64,000 nt of DNA from a virus. The translations under genes were made by a program, and so were the position numbers. Below the pieces are notes generated by a model. It saw nothing but the letters and a program-made list of their open reading frames with translations, was not told where the DNA came from and ran no database searches. Position 1 is the first letter of the stretch. Each line of letters begins with the position of its first letter. Below, in pieces: positions 27,784 to 38,386 of the stretch. The stretch covers positions 1-64,000 of the IMG/VR virus record IMGVR_UViG_3300035204_002571, one strand, 5' to 3'.

Positions 27784-27828
27784 CAAAGCCAGCAAGTATA
27801 AGTGGAAGCATTGTGATTAATAATCAAC

Positions 27829-27866
27829 TAATTTATTCATAATTTATATAGATAAATTAGTACAAT
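27829..27866 (+). promoter_or_regulatory. Inverted repeat with candidate -10 element TAGTACAAT
   Basis: In the 108-nt gap before the 2664-aa gene, AATTTAT (27841-27847) pairs with ATAAATT (27852-27858), and CTAATTTATT (27829) is a near-match for the same right arm. TAGTACAAT follows at 27858-27866, 26 nt before the ATG. The site could be a promoter with operator. No other feature seen in the gap. Confidence 0.4.
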
Positions 27867-27891
27867 ACTAGTTAGTTTAGAGAGAAGTTTA

Positions 27892-30800
27892 ATGGCAAGT
27901 AGTTCAGATTATACAGGCATATTGCCGCCTATTGTTGGCAGCATAGTCACCGAAGAAGAATACTCTACTATATATGTAAATTGTAATCCCGAGGCTCAGG
28001 GGTCAAGCACTGCTACGTCTGGAAGAAGCACTCTTGAAAGTCCAGAGTTAGGCGTTATATTTCCTGATAAAGCCAAGACTGATACGGTAGTCCCTCTTAT
28101 AGGCGGCTCCATCGTTACCTTGAAGCTTAATAATGCAGAATTTAACACCTCTAGAGGTAAAAGCGATAATAATGATAAAAATCTAACGAAATATAGAACT
28201 AGAAATTTAAACAAAAAAATAAAAAAAATTCCAGGCATAAGTGCTGCCTCTACAGGGGAGGGCTCAGAGTCTACAGAGGAGAGTACAGCGGCTGAATTTG
28301 TTGAAATTTCCAATCTTGTAGATGCAAGGCTAGAGATAAACAAGGCCTTGTCATCAATGCCTTCTCTCTCTCAGCAGTGGTATAATGCCGGAATCCCAAG
28401 TCTTGTCCTTTCTAGGTTTAAGTCTACAACAATTGATAATGCAGCAGATTTACAAAAAGAGATAGATAAAAAGGCAAAAGACAAGATAAGACTCTCTGGC
28501 TTAAGACCTATCGGAACACTGAAATTTATACCTATAGAAGTTTTGAAAACAATATTGGATATTTTGGCCAATACGGAAAAGGAAGACTTTGGGTTGGCCA
28601 ACTATATTGGTATATCTGGAATAACATTTGCAGAGTTGGCAAAGTATTTAGATGGCTATAAAGAGGACGGCAGAACGTATAGCGGTCTTGGCACAGGGTC
28701 GGACCAGGAAGATAAGTTAATACAGATTTTATTGGAAATATTTCCAATTTTTCACATAGACGAAGACTACATTGATGGAGAAGATGTAAAGGCTGACATA
28801 GGGTATTTTACAGCACATGATGATACGCTTTATGTAAAGATGCCAGACCTGTCTGGCAGGGATAGCTCAGGTTACTCTTCAAACCTATATGGCATCGAAG
28901 AGGATGATGCTGATGAGCATATAACCTTTTGTTTTGAAATGGCAAAGTTTACAGAGTATTCTGCAGTAGCCTTTGATCACGTAGCTCCACCGGTTCTTAC
29001 CTTATCAAGTGGAGACGAAGAATACCCGACCGATGAAAGTGATATCGCCATAACAGTAGAGAAAGAAGGATTGGATCCAGAATCTGGGATTAGTTATTAC
29101 TTGTCTCCTATTGTAGATACTAAAGCTTCGACAAAGGTCAGAGGTTTCAAGGAGTCTTCTGATGCAGTTGAAATGTTTACAGCTCCTGTTCTTACGAAGC
29201 CTTATCTAAAGGATACTAAGCCGATAATTTCTGTCGAAGATGCTTCTTCTGAGTTTGTAGAGATATATGAAAAATTACTAAAACATCTTCAGGATGACGT
29301 TAGTGTGTTCAATCCAGATGATATGGAGAGAAACTCTCTCATATATAATGATGAAAGACTTGTTTTGAGCCCAGAAGCTAATCATTTTGTTTTTGAAGAT
29401 TTAGGATTGCCATTAACCGTGTCTCTGTCAGACGTAGGAATAAGTAATTTATCAGAATTATTAGGAGAGTTAAATCGCCCTGAGATTTTGCTAGGAATGC
29501 GAGGATCAGAGTCTTCGAATGATAAAAGTGATGAAAAGTTTTTTAAGCCAAAAACAGCTTCTGCAAGAGATATTATGGCATCAAATAGGCCGAATATTAT
29601 CCTGGATATTGACGAACAGATTCCTTCTAATTGGATAAAGTTATCTTCTCCAAAGTCTGCAGAAGAAGATGATGAATGGGAATTGGAGATTCCTTATAAA
29701 TCAAAGGCAACGAATGAAGGGACTACGGATGCCGGGTTGGATATTTATAATGATGCGGCCACAGTTGAGTTCGTTCTTTATGCTGTAGATGAATATGGAC
29801 AGATAGTTAGAGCTCCAGGGCAAAATGTAAAAATAAGACCAAAATCATCCATGGTGACGATACTTGACCCCAATGGGTTTGGAAGAAATAATGCCATTAA
29901 CCTATCAGACCCATTGGGGTCAGCCTCTGTTACTGGAGAGGGGCTAGAAGGAATTACAGTTGCAACCTTTTCCTCTGATGAGTTAGGAGAGAATATAGTT
30001 GCAACCCTAGAGGACGGTGTAGATGGGGTTACTATAAAGAGTACTTCAGATAGTTCTGTAAAAATAAAATCAGATGAAACAGTTGCATCCATTGTTGGTG
30101 CTGCGGTTGGCACGTTTTTTATGAGACTTGTATCCTCAAACGGAATATCTTCAAACCCGAAGGCTATTTATGTTTCAGAAGATGGAACCCGTGACGGCCC
30201 GGATGAAGAGGCTGCAAAAATAACTTTTGATGATCCGTTTGGCTTTTCTGTTAAAAAGTTTGGAAAGGCCGTTCACTCTATACCTATAATAATGGATGGC
30301 ACAAATAGTGCAAGTATAACTTTAGAGTATAAGAAAAAAATCTTTACAAGCGATAGCGCTACTCTTTATGCATATATAGCCGTAAGTGATAATGATAATA
30401 ATTTAGCCATCTTAAAAGAGGACGTTGGATGGACCGAGGAAGACGGAGAAGAAAAGGCTCCAATTAAAAAGATATCTATAGAAACAGAGAAATCAACAAG
30501 CAATTTTTATATCCCAACAGCTTTGGAATATGAATTTGGATCATCTGATTTTGAAAGAAAGAATAAACGAAAAGCCGTATTAAAGTTTCTTGGGAGCACC
30601 GGACAGTTTCTTAATCTTAGCAGATTCACTGAGCTTGAGGCTCCGGCCAGTGGTTCGGCATCCAACGAGTATCCTGCCTATATTCTGTTAACAAATAATA
30701 AGTTGAGCGACACATCTGTTAGCACATTAGATACCAAAGGTAATGAGTATGCCGTTATCCCTATAGGGTCCTCTTCGGATGATGATAAATCTTATTCTCC

Positions 30801-33800
30801 GTTTATTTCCGCACCGCATGTTTTGGGACTTGTAACACAAGTTGATGGAAACTCTGGCTCTATGTCTATAGAGTCAAGCATTAGCCGTGAGGCTCTAACC
30901 GCATCGACTAATGAGTTGGATAAAAAGATTAGGCGACTAGATGTTACAAAGATAAAGTCGGGCAAGGAGCAAAACTATAGACTGGTTGCATGCGATAGCT
31001 TGACTAGGCTGGCGGTAGTATTTCGCGGCCCAGATGAGCCAAAGCTGAAAAAGCTTTATAGCGCAAAGCTTGGAACTAAATCTTTAAAGGGTTATAAAGC
31101 CGGCAATGTTAAGTATGCTGGAGATAATTTGCTTGTTGTAAATTATAAAAGCATAAGTGATGTAACCGATGAGGGCTGGGTTGATATAACTATAACAAAA
31201 AAGGATAAAAGGTTTAACGTTACATATGATTCAACCTTATATAATAGGACTACGGTTACATTCTCTGATAGTTCTGAGATATCAGAAGGTTCTTTCACGG
31301 TTGAGGCAAGCGAGGATACAAACGTATTATTATCTGGAGAAGACAGAATAATACCTTTGGTAGAAGACGGAGAGAGTACATCTAAATTTGTTGATTCGCT
31401 TGGGAATGAAAATGCATCTTCAGTTATATTTCCAATGGGGAAAGGCACTCCTCCCTTTTCTCCGTTTCCATTGATACCTGCGGAAAGTTATAAAGATAGT
31501 GCAACTAATTCGGAAGCTTATTTTCTATTTAGCAATCCGATTAAAGTGTATCCCAGTGTGGATCTTGTGTTTGGAGCTATAGACAATAGCATTGTTTATG
31601 GTATGGCCCTGTCCGACTCACCTGTAGACGAAAATGGAAAACCTGGTGTTGAAGTAATAAGCATAAGTACAAGCGGAAATACTTCGGTAGCGATGAGTCT
31701 GGAAGACATAAAGGGAGCTCTGGAAGCTATGGGGGCAGAGGCCGCTGCGGCTCTTGATGCCGCTAAGCAGGGTGCTGAAGATATAGCCGGAGAGGTAACA
31801 GACTTAAAGAAGACTCTAGAAACTACAGAAAATGAGGATGAAAGGGCTGCTCTAGAGAGCCAAATCGCGGACAAAGAAGAAGAGGCTGCTGCAATCAATC
31901 AAACGATAGATGAGTATGAGGCAAACGAGGAAGCAGCTGCGGCTGCTCTTGCAGAGGCAGAGCAGCAAGCCTTAGATGCTAGTTCTGCTGGCTCTGTAGA
32001 CGTTGCAGGCGGCTTTGCAGAGGGCGTCGATGCCGTCACAGAGGGCGTCGATGCCGTTATGGGGGCTGTGGGTGACGCATTGGGTGCGTTGAACGATGCC
32101 CTGTCTCTATTGCAGACGATATCTGACACATTGTCAAGCTTGGCAAATATGGCAAATCAAATTGCTGATGCGGCAGAAGCAGGGTTGGCGTCTGTTTCGA
32201 ATAGACCTTCTGATTTTATCAAGGTAAATATTAAACATGTTTATATAGATAAAGATGCAAATATATCAAATTCTTATGTTTCTATAAAATCAGACCAAAC
32301 AGTGGGCAAATTAGTTGTTTCTACGAAGTTTACGCAAGTAGCTGCAATCAGATTTAATGTTCCAGAAATTATTGAGCTTAGAGTTAAGGACAAAAGCAGC
32401 GAGCCCTACAGGCTCACTCCTCCAAGGCAATTTTCATCTGCAGTGATAAACAGTGGCGACAAGCTTTTTCTTAAGACGATTTGTGCAACGCCAAATACAA
32501 AGGTTGAAATTGGCGGTTTTAGAGTAAAGACCAATAAGGGCAGCCCATTTGAGGAGGGGGAGTATAGAAACTTTGTAACAACAGTTCCAGACTTGAGTCA
32601 GTTTTCATTATTTGGCAGCAGTGATTGTTTGAAGATCACAATGACCAATTCTAATGAAAATAGAATGAGGCTTGTAAGTGTGTCTGGAAACGATATTGCC
32701 TTAAATCTAGATAAGAAGTGGGGCAAAAATATACTTGGAGGAAAGAGAAATAAGTCAGGCCCAGCCACAGATCTTCAAGATGCTCTTGGTGACTTTTATT
32801 TAAGATTTACATCCGTTAAGCTGGAGAAGGCAAACATTGCAAAAGAGTTTTTGCAAAGCTTCTGCGATATGTCGTTCCACTTGACTGCAGAACTATCACT
32901 TCAGCTTAGAAACTTTAAAGTTCTTCTTGTGCCTATTAAGGTCATCTTCTGCATTATTGACGTTATATGTGCCCTTCTTCATCCAATAAGGCTTGTTTTC
33001 GCTATAATTAGATTATTCTTATGCCTATATGATTTGATATTATTATTGCCACAGCTGTCTGTTCCTGCTATGTATTTGGCAATATTGCTTCATATTCTTG
33101 AGTTACTGCTTTGCGTCATCCTGAAGATACTCGGAATTCTAAATGCTATAAACGAAATTATTGCTGCTCTTGAAGTTGCTATAGAGCAGAAGAATTATGC
33201 TTCTATAATGGCCCTTGAGGAAACCTTGAACGAACACTTGTTCAGCCTTGAGGCCGACCTGTCTGTTCTGGAGCCGATTTTAACAATTCTGGCCCTATTC
33301 CTTGAGCTGTTAGGCTTGTTGTTCGCATTTCCTTGTCAGATAGGGGCTGACGAAGATGACGATGCCTGTATTGATCCATCACAACTTGCAGGCTTAATCA
33401 TAGGAAAGGTGGCTCCATTTGGGCGAATAGAGCCCGACGCCTTGCTTCCATTGGCTCAGACTTATACAACACTACCTGTTGATGAGGTCGGAACAAAGGG
33501 TAACACGCCTCCGGAGTCTGCTGACGATGGGGGTACCGTAGAAACAAGTACTGGAACTAATCCTACCAATATCCTGAAAGAGGTTATCGAGTATGGTGGC
33601 GGAAACGTTACAACAGGTGCAGATTACGAAGGAAATACTCTTCCTGGCCTTGTTGATAATATGACGGGTGAAAACAAAACTGTAGAAGAGGGAGGCTTTT
33701 TCTCAGGAGATACAACCGATAGTGGACAGATAGATAATGTTAACTATCAGAATTTACGTTTTAATGAATTTGAGACAGATCAACCAGGGTTTAATGGAAC

Positions 33801-35886
33801 ATTCTCATTATCATTCACTAAGAGTGTAAAAGAATTTGCAATTTTCACAGGGCCAGATCCAAGGATGGTTAGATTTAAGTTTAAAGAAAAGGGCTTAACA
33901 AATGCTTTAGCGTTTATTCCATTTTGGTTTATTTCTATATTCTTTAGAAAGAAGACTATAGATAACCTGCAAACTATGGACTCTCCCCCTGGATTTTTAA
34001 TCCCCAACTCTTCAGGCACAGGTCTTAAAATAGCCGAAACCGGAGATGACATAGGCTTAACAAGCCCTATAGATGGAGAGACCGGAATCTTCTTGGAGAC
34101 AAATGATGGCGGAGCGTCTTATCAGCCTCTTCCGTTGACTGCAACAATAGAATTACAGGAGCCAGGGGTCGACGAGGATACCAACTTGGCCGTTTTTACT
34201 CCCACAACTGTTACAAAGACATTTGGCAACATTCCTATGATAGCTTTAGTTGATGATCAGTTTAATGTATATTTTGTTGAAGAGACAGATGACGGAGGAG
34301 GGATAGTTGTAGAAGATATTGATGGAGTTCCATGCATTACGTCTATTCATGCCAAGATGATCAATCATCCTTCTGCTCCCAAGAAAAAATTTGCAAGAGA
34401 AGATAGAGAGGTTTACAGAGGCAAGGACGATATGCCGGCAAAAAGCGACAGAGCAACCAGCATGTCGGATAGCCCCATTCCTGCTGGTCAAAAGATTATT
34501 TATGAGCAAGCAAATGCAAATTGGGCATTGGGAATTGACGAAGTTATTGAGTCCTATACAACGGATCCATCGGGCAACTATGGCGGCCCCTTTACTAAGT
34601 ATGATGATTTTAATAGTGAAGCAGGAGGCTTTCCTGATGCTCAGACATATTTAGATGACTATGTTGTCGACATCCTGGCGGCAGCCGACCCAGGAGAACC
34701 TCCTTTTCCAGACTATGGTGTATATGATTGGTCAAATGGATCTAAAAAAGAGTTAAAAGATCTTGGAAACTCTATAGATACAGTTAAGGTCTTTGACTTT
34801 CCAAATCTCTACATTGTTGATGTTAGGCAGGTAGCTGACGATATTGCGGCAGCCTGTGGAGCCTCCGGTCCAATGGAACTTCTGCTTGACCTTCCGGGGT
34901 TTGAGAATCCAGATGAGCTTGAAGATAGCATTAAAAGAATGAAGGAATGTACAGAGGAGTTTATAAAGCACTTTAAGGATACAGAGGAAGACGAGGATGG
35001 TATTCCTAAGGGTGTTGCACCACGGATTAAGTACAAGTTGGCCAACGGAATGATTCCGGACAAAACCTCAATACCAGATGCTATTGGGAAGTTTAGAGAT
35101 TTACAGAAATGTTGCGAAGACGAGATAGACGTTATGTGCAAGTTTGTTATAAACCCGCTTAATACATCTTTCAAATTATTGAATGATGATGACGAAACGC
35201 CATTAACAGACTATATAAATCCGGAGCAGAAAGAGCTTAAAGACTTAATTAAATATGATATAATTGATGAATTAGATACAGAAGGAGAGCTTGAAGGTTT
35301 CCCCACGATTACAGGCGCAATGGAATATGCGTCAGGAATTGGTGACCTTGCAGTTGTAGAGGTTGGAGAAAAAGCTCTTATTAAGATTATTCCAAGAGAT
35401 TGTTATGATGAGCCCCTGCATGCAACCCTAGATCTTACAGAGAAGATTAAGATAGATTTCTTAGAGGACGAAACAGGTTCCGCTGAGTTGGTTGAGGTTA
35501 CAGAGGGCAGCGGCGAATTGATAGAGAAGGATGATACAGAATACTCCTTGGCGATAAGCGCTAAAACGAAAGGGAAAGTGGTTATAAAGGCTACGGTTTG
35601 CTCTATGGTAATACAAGCGGTTACAGATAGGGGAATATTAGGTGGGTCATCAGATGAGACAGATGGAGTAGATTGTATAGATGATGTTGAGACAGAGGAT
35701 TCAGATGGTGATGATATTTTTGCTCCAGGATCACTAATGAAAGTAGACAGAACTCTTACAATCTTGTTTGTCCCCGCCGCTGCAGACGGCCCAGGTGCAG
35801 GAAGATATGGTGATGCAGATAGGGAGGAGAGCGCTCGCTCGGCTAAGCCAGGGCCGCAGAAATTTGGTACAAAACTGGAGAATTAA
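27892..35886 (+). CDS. Giant baseplate-region structural protein with hydrophobic helical cluster
   Basis: A 2664-residue protein between spike and wedge genes. N-terminal third: Ser/Asp/Glu-rich beta sequence. About 652-765: an IPT/TIG-like Ig stretch (SMVTILDPNGFGRNNAINL to SSNPKAIYVSEDG). About 1270-1365: an Ala/Glu coiled coil (ALEAMGAEAAAALDAAKQGA). About 1660-1766 and 1794-1818: an exceptionally hydrophobic helical cluster (VLLVPIKVIFCIIDVICALL, LILLLPQLSVPAMYLAILLH, ILTILALFLELLGLLFAF). A shorter one lies near 2005 (ALAFIPFWFISIFF). The C-terminus is acidic with paired Cys residues. Known phage hubs rarely have such membrane-like runs. Role unknown; by position a baseplate component, possibly contacting or entering the host membrane (inference). 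Confidence 0.7.
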   Translation: MASSSDYTGILPPIVGSIVTEEEYSTIYVNCNPEAQGSSTATSGRSTLESPELGVIFPDKAKTDTVVPLIGGSIVTLKLNNAEFNTSRGKSDNNDKNLTKYRTRNLNKKIKKIPGISAASTGEGSESTEESTAAEFVEISNLVDARLEINKALSSMPSLSQQWYNAGIPSLVLSRFKSTTIDNAADLQKEIDKKAKDKIRLSGLRPIGTLKFIPIEVLKTILDILANTEKEDFGLANYIGISGITFAELAKYLDGYKEDGRTYSGLGTGSDQEDKLIQILLEIFPIFHIDEDYIDGEDVKADIGYFTAHDDTLYVKMPDLSGRDSSGYSSNLYGIEEDDADEHITFCFEMAKFTEYSAVAFDHVAPPVLTLSSGDEEYPTDESDIAITVEKEGLDPESGISYYLSPIVDTKASTKVRGFKESSDAVEMFTAPVLTKPYLKDTKPIISVEDASSEFVEIYEKLLKHLQDDVSVFNPDDMERNSLIYNDERLVLSPEANHFVFEDLGLPLTVSLSDVGISNLSELLGELNRPEILLGMRGSESSNDKSDEKFFKPKTASARDIMASNRPNIILDIDEQIPSNWIKLSSPKSAEEDDEWELEIPYKSKATNEGTTDAGLDIYNDAATVEFVLYAVDEYGQIVRAPGQNVKIRPKSSMVTILDPNGFGRNNAINLSDPLGSASVTGEGLEGITVATFSSDELGENIVATLEDGVDGVTIKSTSDSSVKIKSDETVASIVGAAVGTFFMRLVSSNGISSNPKAIYVSEDGTRDGPDEEAAKITFDDPFGFSVKKFGKAVHSIPIIMDGTNSASITLEYKKKIFTSDSATLYAYIAVSDNDNNLAILKEDVGWTEEDGEEKAPIKKISIETEKSTSNFYIPTALEYEFGSSDFERKNKRKAVLKFLGSTGQFLNLSRFTELEAPASGSASNEYPAYILLTNNKLSDTSVSTLDTKGNEYAVIPIGSSSDDDKSYSPFISAPHVLGLVTQVDGNSGSMSIESSISREALTASTNELDKKIRRLDVTKIKSGKEQNYRLVACDSLTRLAVVFRGPDEPKLKKLYSAKLGTKSLKGYKAGNVKYAGDNLLVVNYKSISDVTDEGWVDITITKKDKRFNVTYDSTLYNRTTVTFSDSSEISEGSFTVEASEDTNVLLSGEDRIIPLVEDGESTSKFVDSLGNENASSVIFPMGKGTPPFSPFPLIPAESYKDSATNSEAYFLFSNPIKVYPSVDLVFGAIDNSIVYGMALSDSPVDENGKPGVEVISISTSGNTSVAMSLEDIKGALEAMGAEAAAALDAAKQGAEDIAGEVTDLKKTLETTENEDERAALESQIADKEEEAAAINQTIDEYEANEEAAAAALAEAEQQALDASSAGSVDVAGGFAEGVDAVTEGVDAVMGAVGDALGALNDALSLLQTISDTLSSLANMANQIADAAEAGLASVSNRPSDFIKVNIKHVYIDKDANISNSYVSIKSDQTVGKLVVSTKFTQVAAIRFNVPEIIELRVKDKSSEPYRLTPPRQFSSAVINSGDKLFLKTICATPNTKVEIGGFRVKTNKGSPFEEGEYRNFVTTVPDLSQFSLFGSSDCLKITMTNSNENRMRLVSVSGNDIALNLDKKWGKNILGGKRNKSGPATDLQDALGDFYLRFTSVKLEKANIAKEFLQSFCDMSFHLTAELSLQLRNFKVLLVPIKVIFCIIDVICALLHPIRLVFAIIRLFLCLYDLILLLPQLSVPAMYLAILLHILELLLCVILKILGILNAINEIIAALEVAIEQKNYASIMALEETLNEHLFSLEADLSVLEPILTILALFLELLGLLFAFPCQIGADEDDDACIDPSQLAGLIIGKVAPFGRIEPDALLPLAQTYTTLPVDEVGTKGNTPPESADDGGTVETSTGTNPTNILKEVIEYGGGNVTTGADYEGNTLPGLVDNMTGENKTVEEGGFFSGDTTDSGQIDNVNYQNLRFNEFETDQPGFNGTFSLSFTKSVKEFAIFTGPDPRMVRFKFKEKGLTNALAFIPFWFISIFFRKKTIDNLQTMDSPPGFLIPNSSGTGLKIAETGDDIGLTSPIDGETGIFLETNDGGASYQPLPLTATIELQEPGVDEDTNLAVFTPTTVTKTFGNIPMIALVDDQFNVYFVEETDDGGGIVVEDIDGVPCITSIHAKMINHPSAPKKKFAREDREVYRGKDDMPAKSDRATSMSDSPIPAGQKIIYEQANANWALGIDEVIESYTTDPSGNYGGPFTKYDDFNSEAGGFPDAQTYLDDYVVDILAAADPGEPPFPDYGVYDWSNGSKKELKDLGNSIDTVKVFDFPNLYIVDVRQVADDIAAACGASGPMELLLDLPGFENPDELEDSIKRMKECTEEFIKHFKDTEEDEDGIPKGVAPRIKYKLANGMIPDKTSIPDAIGKFRDLQKCCEDEIDVMCKFVINPLNTSFKLLNDDDETPLTDYINPEQKELKDLIKYDIIDELDTEGELEGFPTITGAMEYASGIGDLAVVEVGEKALIKIIPRDCYDEPLHATLDLTEKIKIDFLEDETGSAELVEVTEGSGELIEKDDTEYSLAISAKTKGKVVIKATVCSMVIQAVTDRGILGGSSDETDGVDCIDDVETEDSDGDDIFAPGSLMKVDRTLTILFVPAAADGPGAGRYGDADREESARSAKPGPQKFGTKLEN

Positions 35887-35889
35887 TAT

Positions 35890-37893
35890 ATGATTGAAAT
35901 ATCGGAATTGCTTACAAGCTACGAAAAGACAAAAGAGGGCAAAGATGGTGTTCCTCCGGATCATTTGAAAACTGCATTTGACGCAGCCATAACGTCTTTG
36001 ACCACAGGCTTTGGGGTTACAGACCTCCATGGTGCTCTCGGTCAAGGCGCAGGAGGTCTATCAGATGAATATGCCAAAATGTTTGAAGGAGTTGCGGAAA
36101 ATTTTAGTACTCTTTTTGCAGAGCTGAACAAGATGAGATCGTCTTATCTTCCGATAGAGTTGATCGAAGGATTGGATAGTGAGGGGGTTCCCAAAACTAT
36201 AGAGGAAGTTGTAGATACACAGTCTATTCTGGAATCGTATGAAAACACATTCTTTAGAATGCTTGGGATGCCATCAACAGCAGATCTCGACGATAATATG
36301 AAATTAACAACTGTCGATGAGACTGGAAAATATGTTAGTGATCAATTCAAGAGTAAGTACGAACCTATATTAGACAAGAGGCAAATAAAAAGATCAGAAA
36401 GACCAGGCGCTCCAACCAATAGTATTTATGATTTTGTATCTGGCTCACAAAGCGCAATACAGCTGCTAGAGAGTGAGGGGTTTACAAAGTCTGAAGAATT
36501 AAAGGCTGTTTTGGCTTCGTTAAAGTTTTTATATGATGCGGATGAGTATGATGCAGCAGGAGTTTCTACGTTAACAGGTCTTATAGGAAACATTGGAGAT
36601 GAAACGGTTGGCTCTACATACTCTGATCTGATAACGGCAGATCTTGAAACATACAAGAAAGGATATGCTTCTGAGGATGGCGAGGAAGCCACGGCATCTC
36701 CTGAGCTTATACAGGTAGCTATATTTAGTATATTAAAAAATTCTTTAATGCATATAGATCCAACTCGAACATATTCTATAAGTACACTGAATTCGTTATT
36801 TAATGAGTTTATAACTTTAAAGCCGGATGTAAACCTTATGCATCTGAATAAAGCTGAGGTTTTTTGGGAATTTTCACATTTATTATTTCCGCCTGTTCAA
36901 GATGGCAGGATAGCAAAATGTATTAATGAGCCAGCGAAGATGGTTGCAGAGCCGTTTACTCCAAACATTTTAAGAACTATAAATGGTCACAAGATGAAGT
37001 CAACGTTGCTGGAGGCGGTTATAAGGATAAGGTTGGATATAATTAGCGGCACGCAAATTGCATCTCCCAATACAGAGCCTGGATCTGTCCGTCCCCCGAT
37101 TACTGCAGGAAATTTTTCAGTACCAGTATCTCATGAGTCTGTTATAGAAAGAATGGGACTTATAGAGTCTTTGATTATAGTGAGATTGTTTACAGCGGTT
37201 CAAGGATTTGCTTTTGATGTTTATAACAGAATAGGAGATATGGTAAGCCTTCAGCATCAAAATGGCAATGTTCCTGGAGGCGAGATGGCTGAGGACAATC
37301 AGGCTACGGCTATTGAAAAAAAGAAATTTTGCGAAACAAACGACCAAAGATGTCAGTTAGAATCTATGAAGCTTATTGAAGACTCTATGTTATTGATATT
37401 GGGAGATAGCGATGTCCCTGAGGTGCTGGACATGCAGGTTGGAGTGGCCCGAAGCTCCGGAATGAAGAATGCACACCTGATGAGCGCTGTTTTGTCAATT
37501 ATGGACGTACCAAGAAGGTTTGTTGAGAGTCGGCTGGCATCTTTGGATGAAGAGCAGGAGCGAGCAGCAGAGAAGGCTGGTGATGCTGCAAGGTCTGCTG
37601 TTGCAAATAAAATTGGAATCTCAAAGGGAGTTGGAGCAATTGATGTTTTGGCTTTTCTGATAGCACTTTTTACAATGAAGGAGAGCGAGCTTTTATGCTT
37701 GCTTACTCCAGAGCAGTTTGAAAATCTTGAGGCAGAATATCCAGATGGATTTTTCAGCAGCTTTACGAGAGAATTGACTATAGATAATGCAGTAAATAGG
37801 GTTACAGATAGGGCTTATGATGCTTATCAGTTATTTAGGCACGCTCTAAGTAAACAAGGAGGCTCCAATACCGTACCTGTTTCTACAGAATGA
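35890..37893 (+). CDS. Baseplate-region protein of unknown function
   Basis: A 667-residue, largely helical and acidic protein with no recognised domain. Notable segments are an N-terminal helix (MIEISELLTSYEKTKEGKD), a Pro-rich stretch (SPNTEPGSVRPPITAGNFSV) followed by a helix (VIERMGLIESLIIVRLFTA), and a C-terminal ALIA-type helix (IDVLAFLIALFTMKESELL). GGAG 9 nt upstream supports ATG 35890, 3 nt after the preceding stop. Position between the 2664-aa protein and the gp25-like gene argues for a baseplate role. Confidence 0.65.
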   Translation: MIEISELLTSYEKTKEGKDGVPPDHLKTAFDAAITSLTTGFGVTDLHGALGQGAGGLSDEYAKMFEGVAENFSTLFAELNKMRSSYLPIELIEGLDSEGVPKTIEEVVDTQSILESYENTFFRMLGMPSTADLDDNMKLTTVDETGKYVSDQFKSKYEPILDKRQIKRSERPGAPTNSIYDFVSGSQSAIQLLESEGFTKSEELKAVLASLKFLYDADEYDAAGVSTLTGLIGNIGDETVGSTYSDLITADLETYKKGYASEDGEEATASPELIQVAIFSILKNSLMHIDPTRTYSISTLNSLFNEFITLKPDVNLMHLNKAEVFWEFSHLLFPPVQDGRIAKCINEPAKMVAEPFTPNILRTINGHKMKSTLLEAVIRIRLDIISGTQIASPNTEPGSVRPPITAGNFSVPVSHESVIERMGLIESLIIVRLFTAVQGFAFDVYNRIGDMVSLQHQNGNVPGGEMAEDNQATAIEKKKFCETNDQRCQLESMKLIEDSMLLILGDSDVPEVLDMQVGVARSSGMKNAHLMSAVLSIMDVPRRFVESRLASLDEEQERAAEKAGDAARSAVANKIGISKGVGAIDVLAFLIALFTMKESELLCLLTPEQFENLEAEYPDGFFSSFTRELTIDNAVNRVTDRAYDAYQLFRHALSKQGGSNTVPVSTE

Positions 37894-37894
37894 G

Positions 37895-37915
37895 AATAAT
37901 ATTTCTATTATTTTT
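37895..37915 (+). terminator. Weak terminator-like hairpin
   Basis: A 7-bp all-A/T stem (37895-37901 with 37906-37912), loop TTTC, then TTT. It lies just after the 667-aa gene's stop codon. All-A/T stems are weak, so termination is doubtful. Confidence 0.3.
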
Positions 37916-37946
37916 AAGGTAAAAAACAGAGTTAGGGGAATATAAT

Positions 37947-38378
37947 ATGTCTTTCGATTTAACCTTGGAAAGAGGTGATATCAAAATAAGTGCAGATGGA
38001 ACCATTGATACGGTTAGTGGCAATTCAAAGTTGCGACAAGATATTATAAAAATATTATTAACCGAGATTGGTGATAATAGGTTTCATCCGAAATATGGAA
38101 GTTATATTGGCGCTTTACAGATAGGTCATTATGCTGATGGAAAGTTGGTGTCTTTAGATCTTGAGGGGTCTGCCAGAAAGGCTATCAGGAACCTTATGGC
38201 ACTTCAGAGAGCACAGGGTAAGAGGCAAAAATTAACGCCGGGAGAGATTATTATAGATATATTGAAAGTTTCAGTTTCTAGAGACGAAGTTGATCCCAGA
38301 CTTTATAATATATTTGTTTCTGTATTGACGAAGAGAATGACAGAAGTTAGAAGCAACGTTACAGTAAGAATAGCTTAG
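37947..38378 (+). CDS. gp25-like baseplate wedge protein
   Basis: A 143-residue protein of the gp25/W family that joins the baseplate to the sheath. It has LTLERGDIKISADGTIDTVSGNSKLRQDIIKILLTEIGDNRFHPKYGS: the ...L.QDI...LLTE.G..RFHP.YGS signature is characteristic of the family, and length is normal. The following SRDEVDPRLYNIFVSVLTK strand region is also typical. It immediately precedes the gp6/J-like gene, the standard wedge order. AGGGG upstream supports the ATG. Confidence 0.88.
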   Translation: MSFDLTLERGDIKISADGTIDTVSGNSKLRQDIIKILLTEIGDNRFHPKYGSYIGALQIGHYADGKLVSLDLEGSARKAIRNLMALQRAQGKRQKLTPGEIIIDILKVSVSRDEVDPRLYNIFVSVLTKRMTEVRSNVTVRIA

Positions 38379-38386
38379 GAGAGAAG

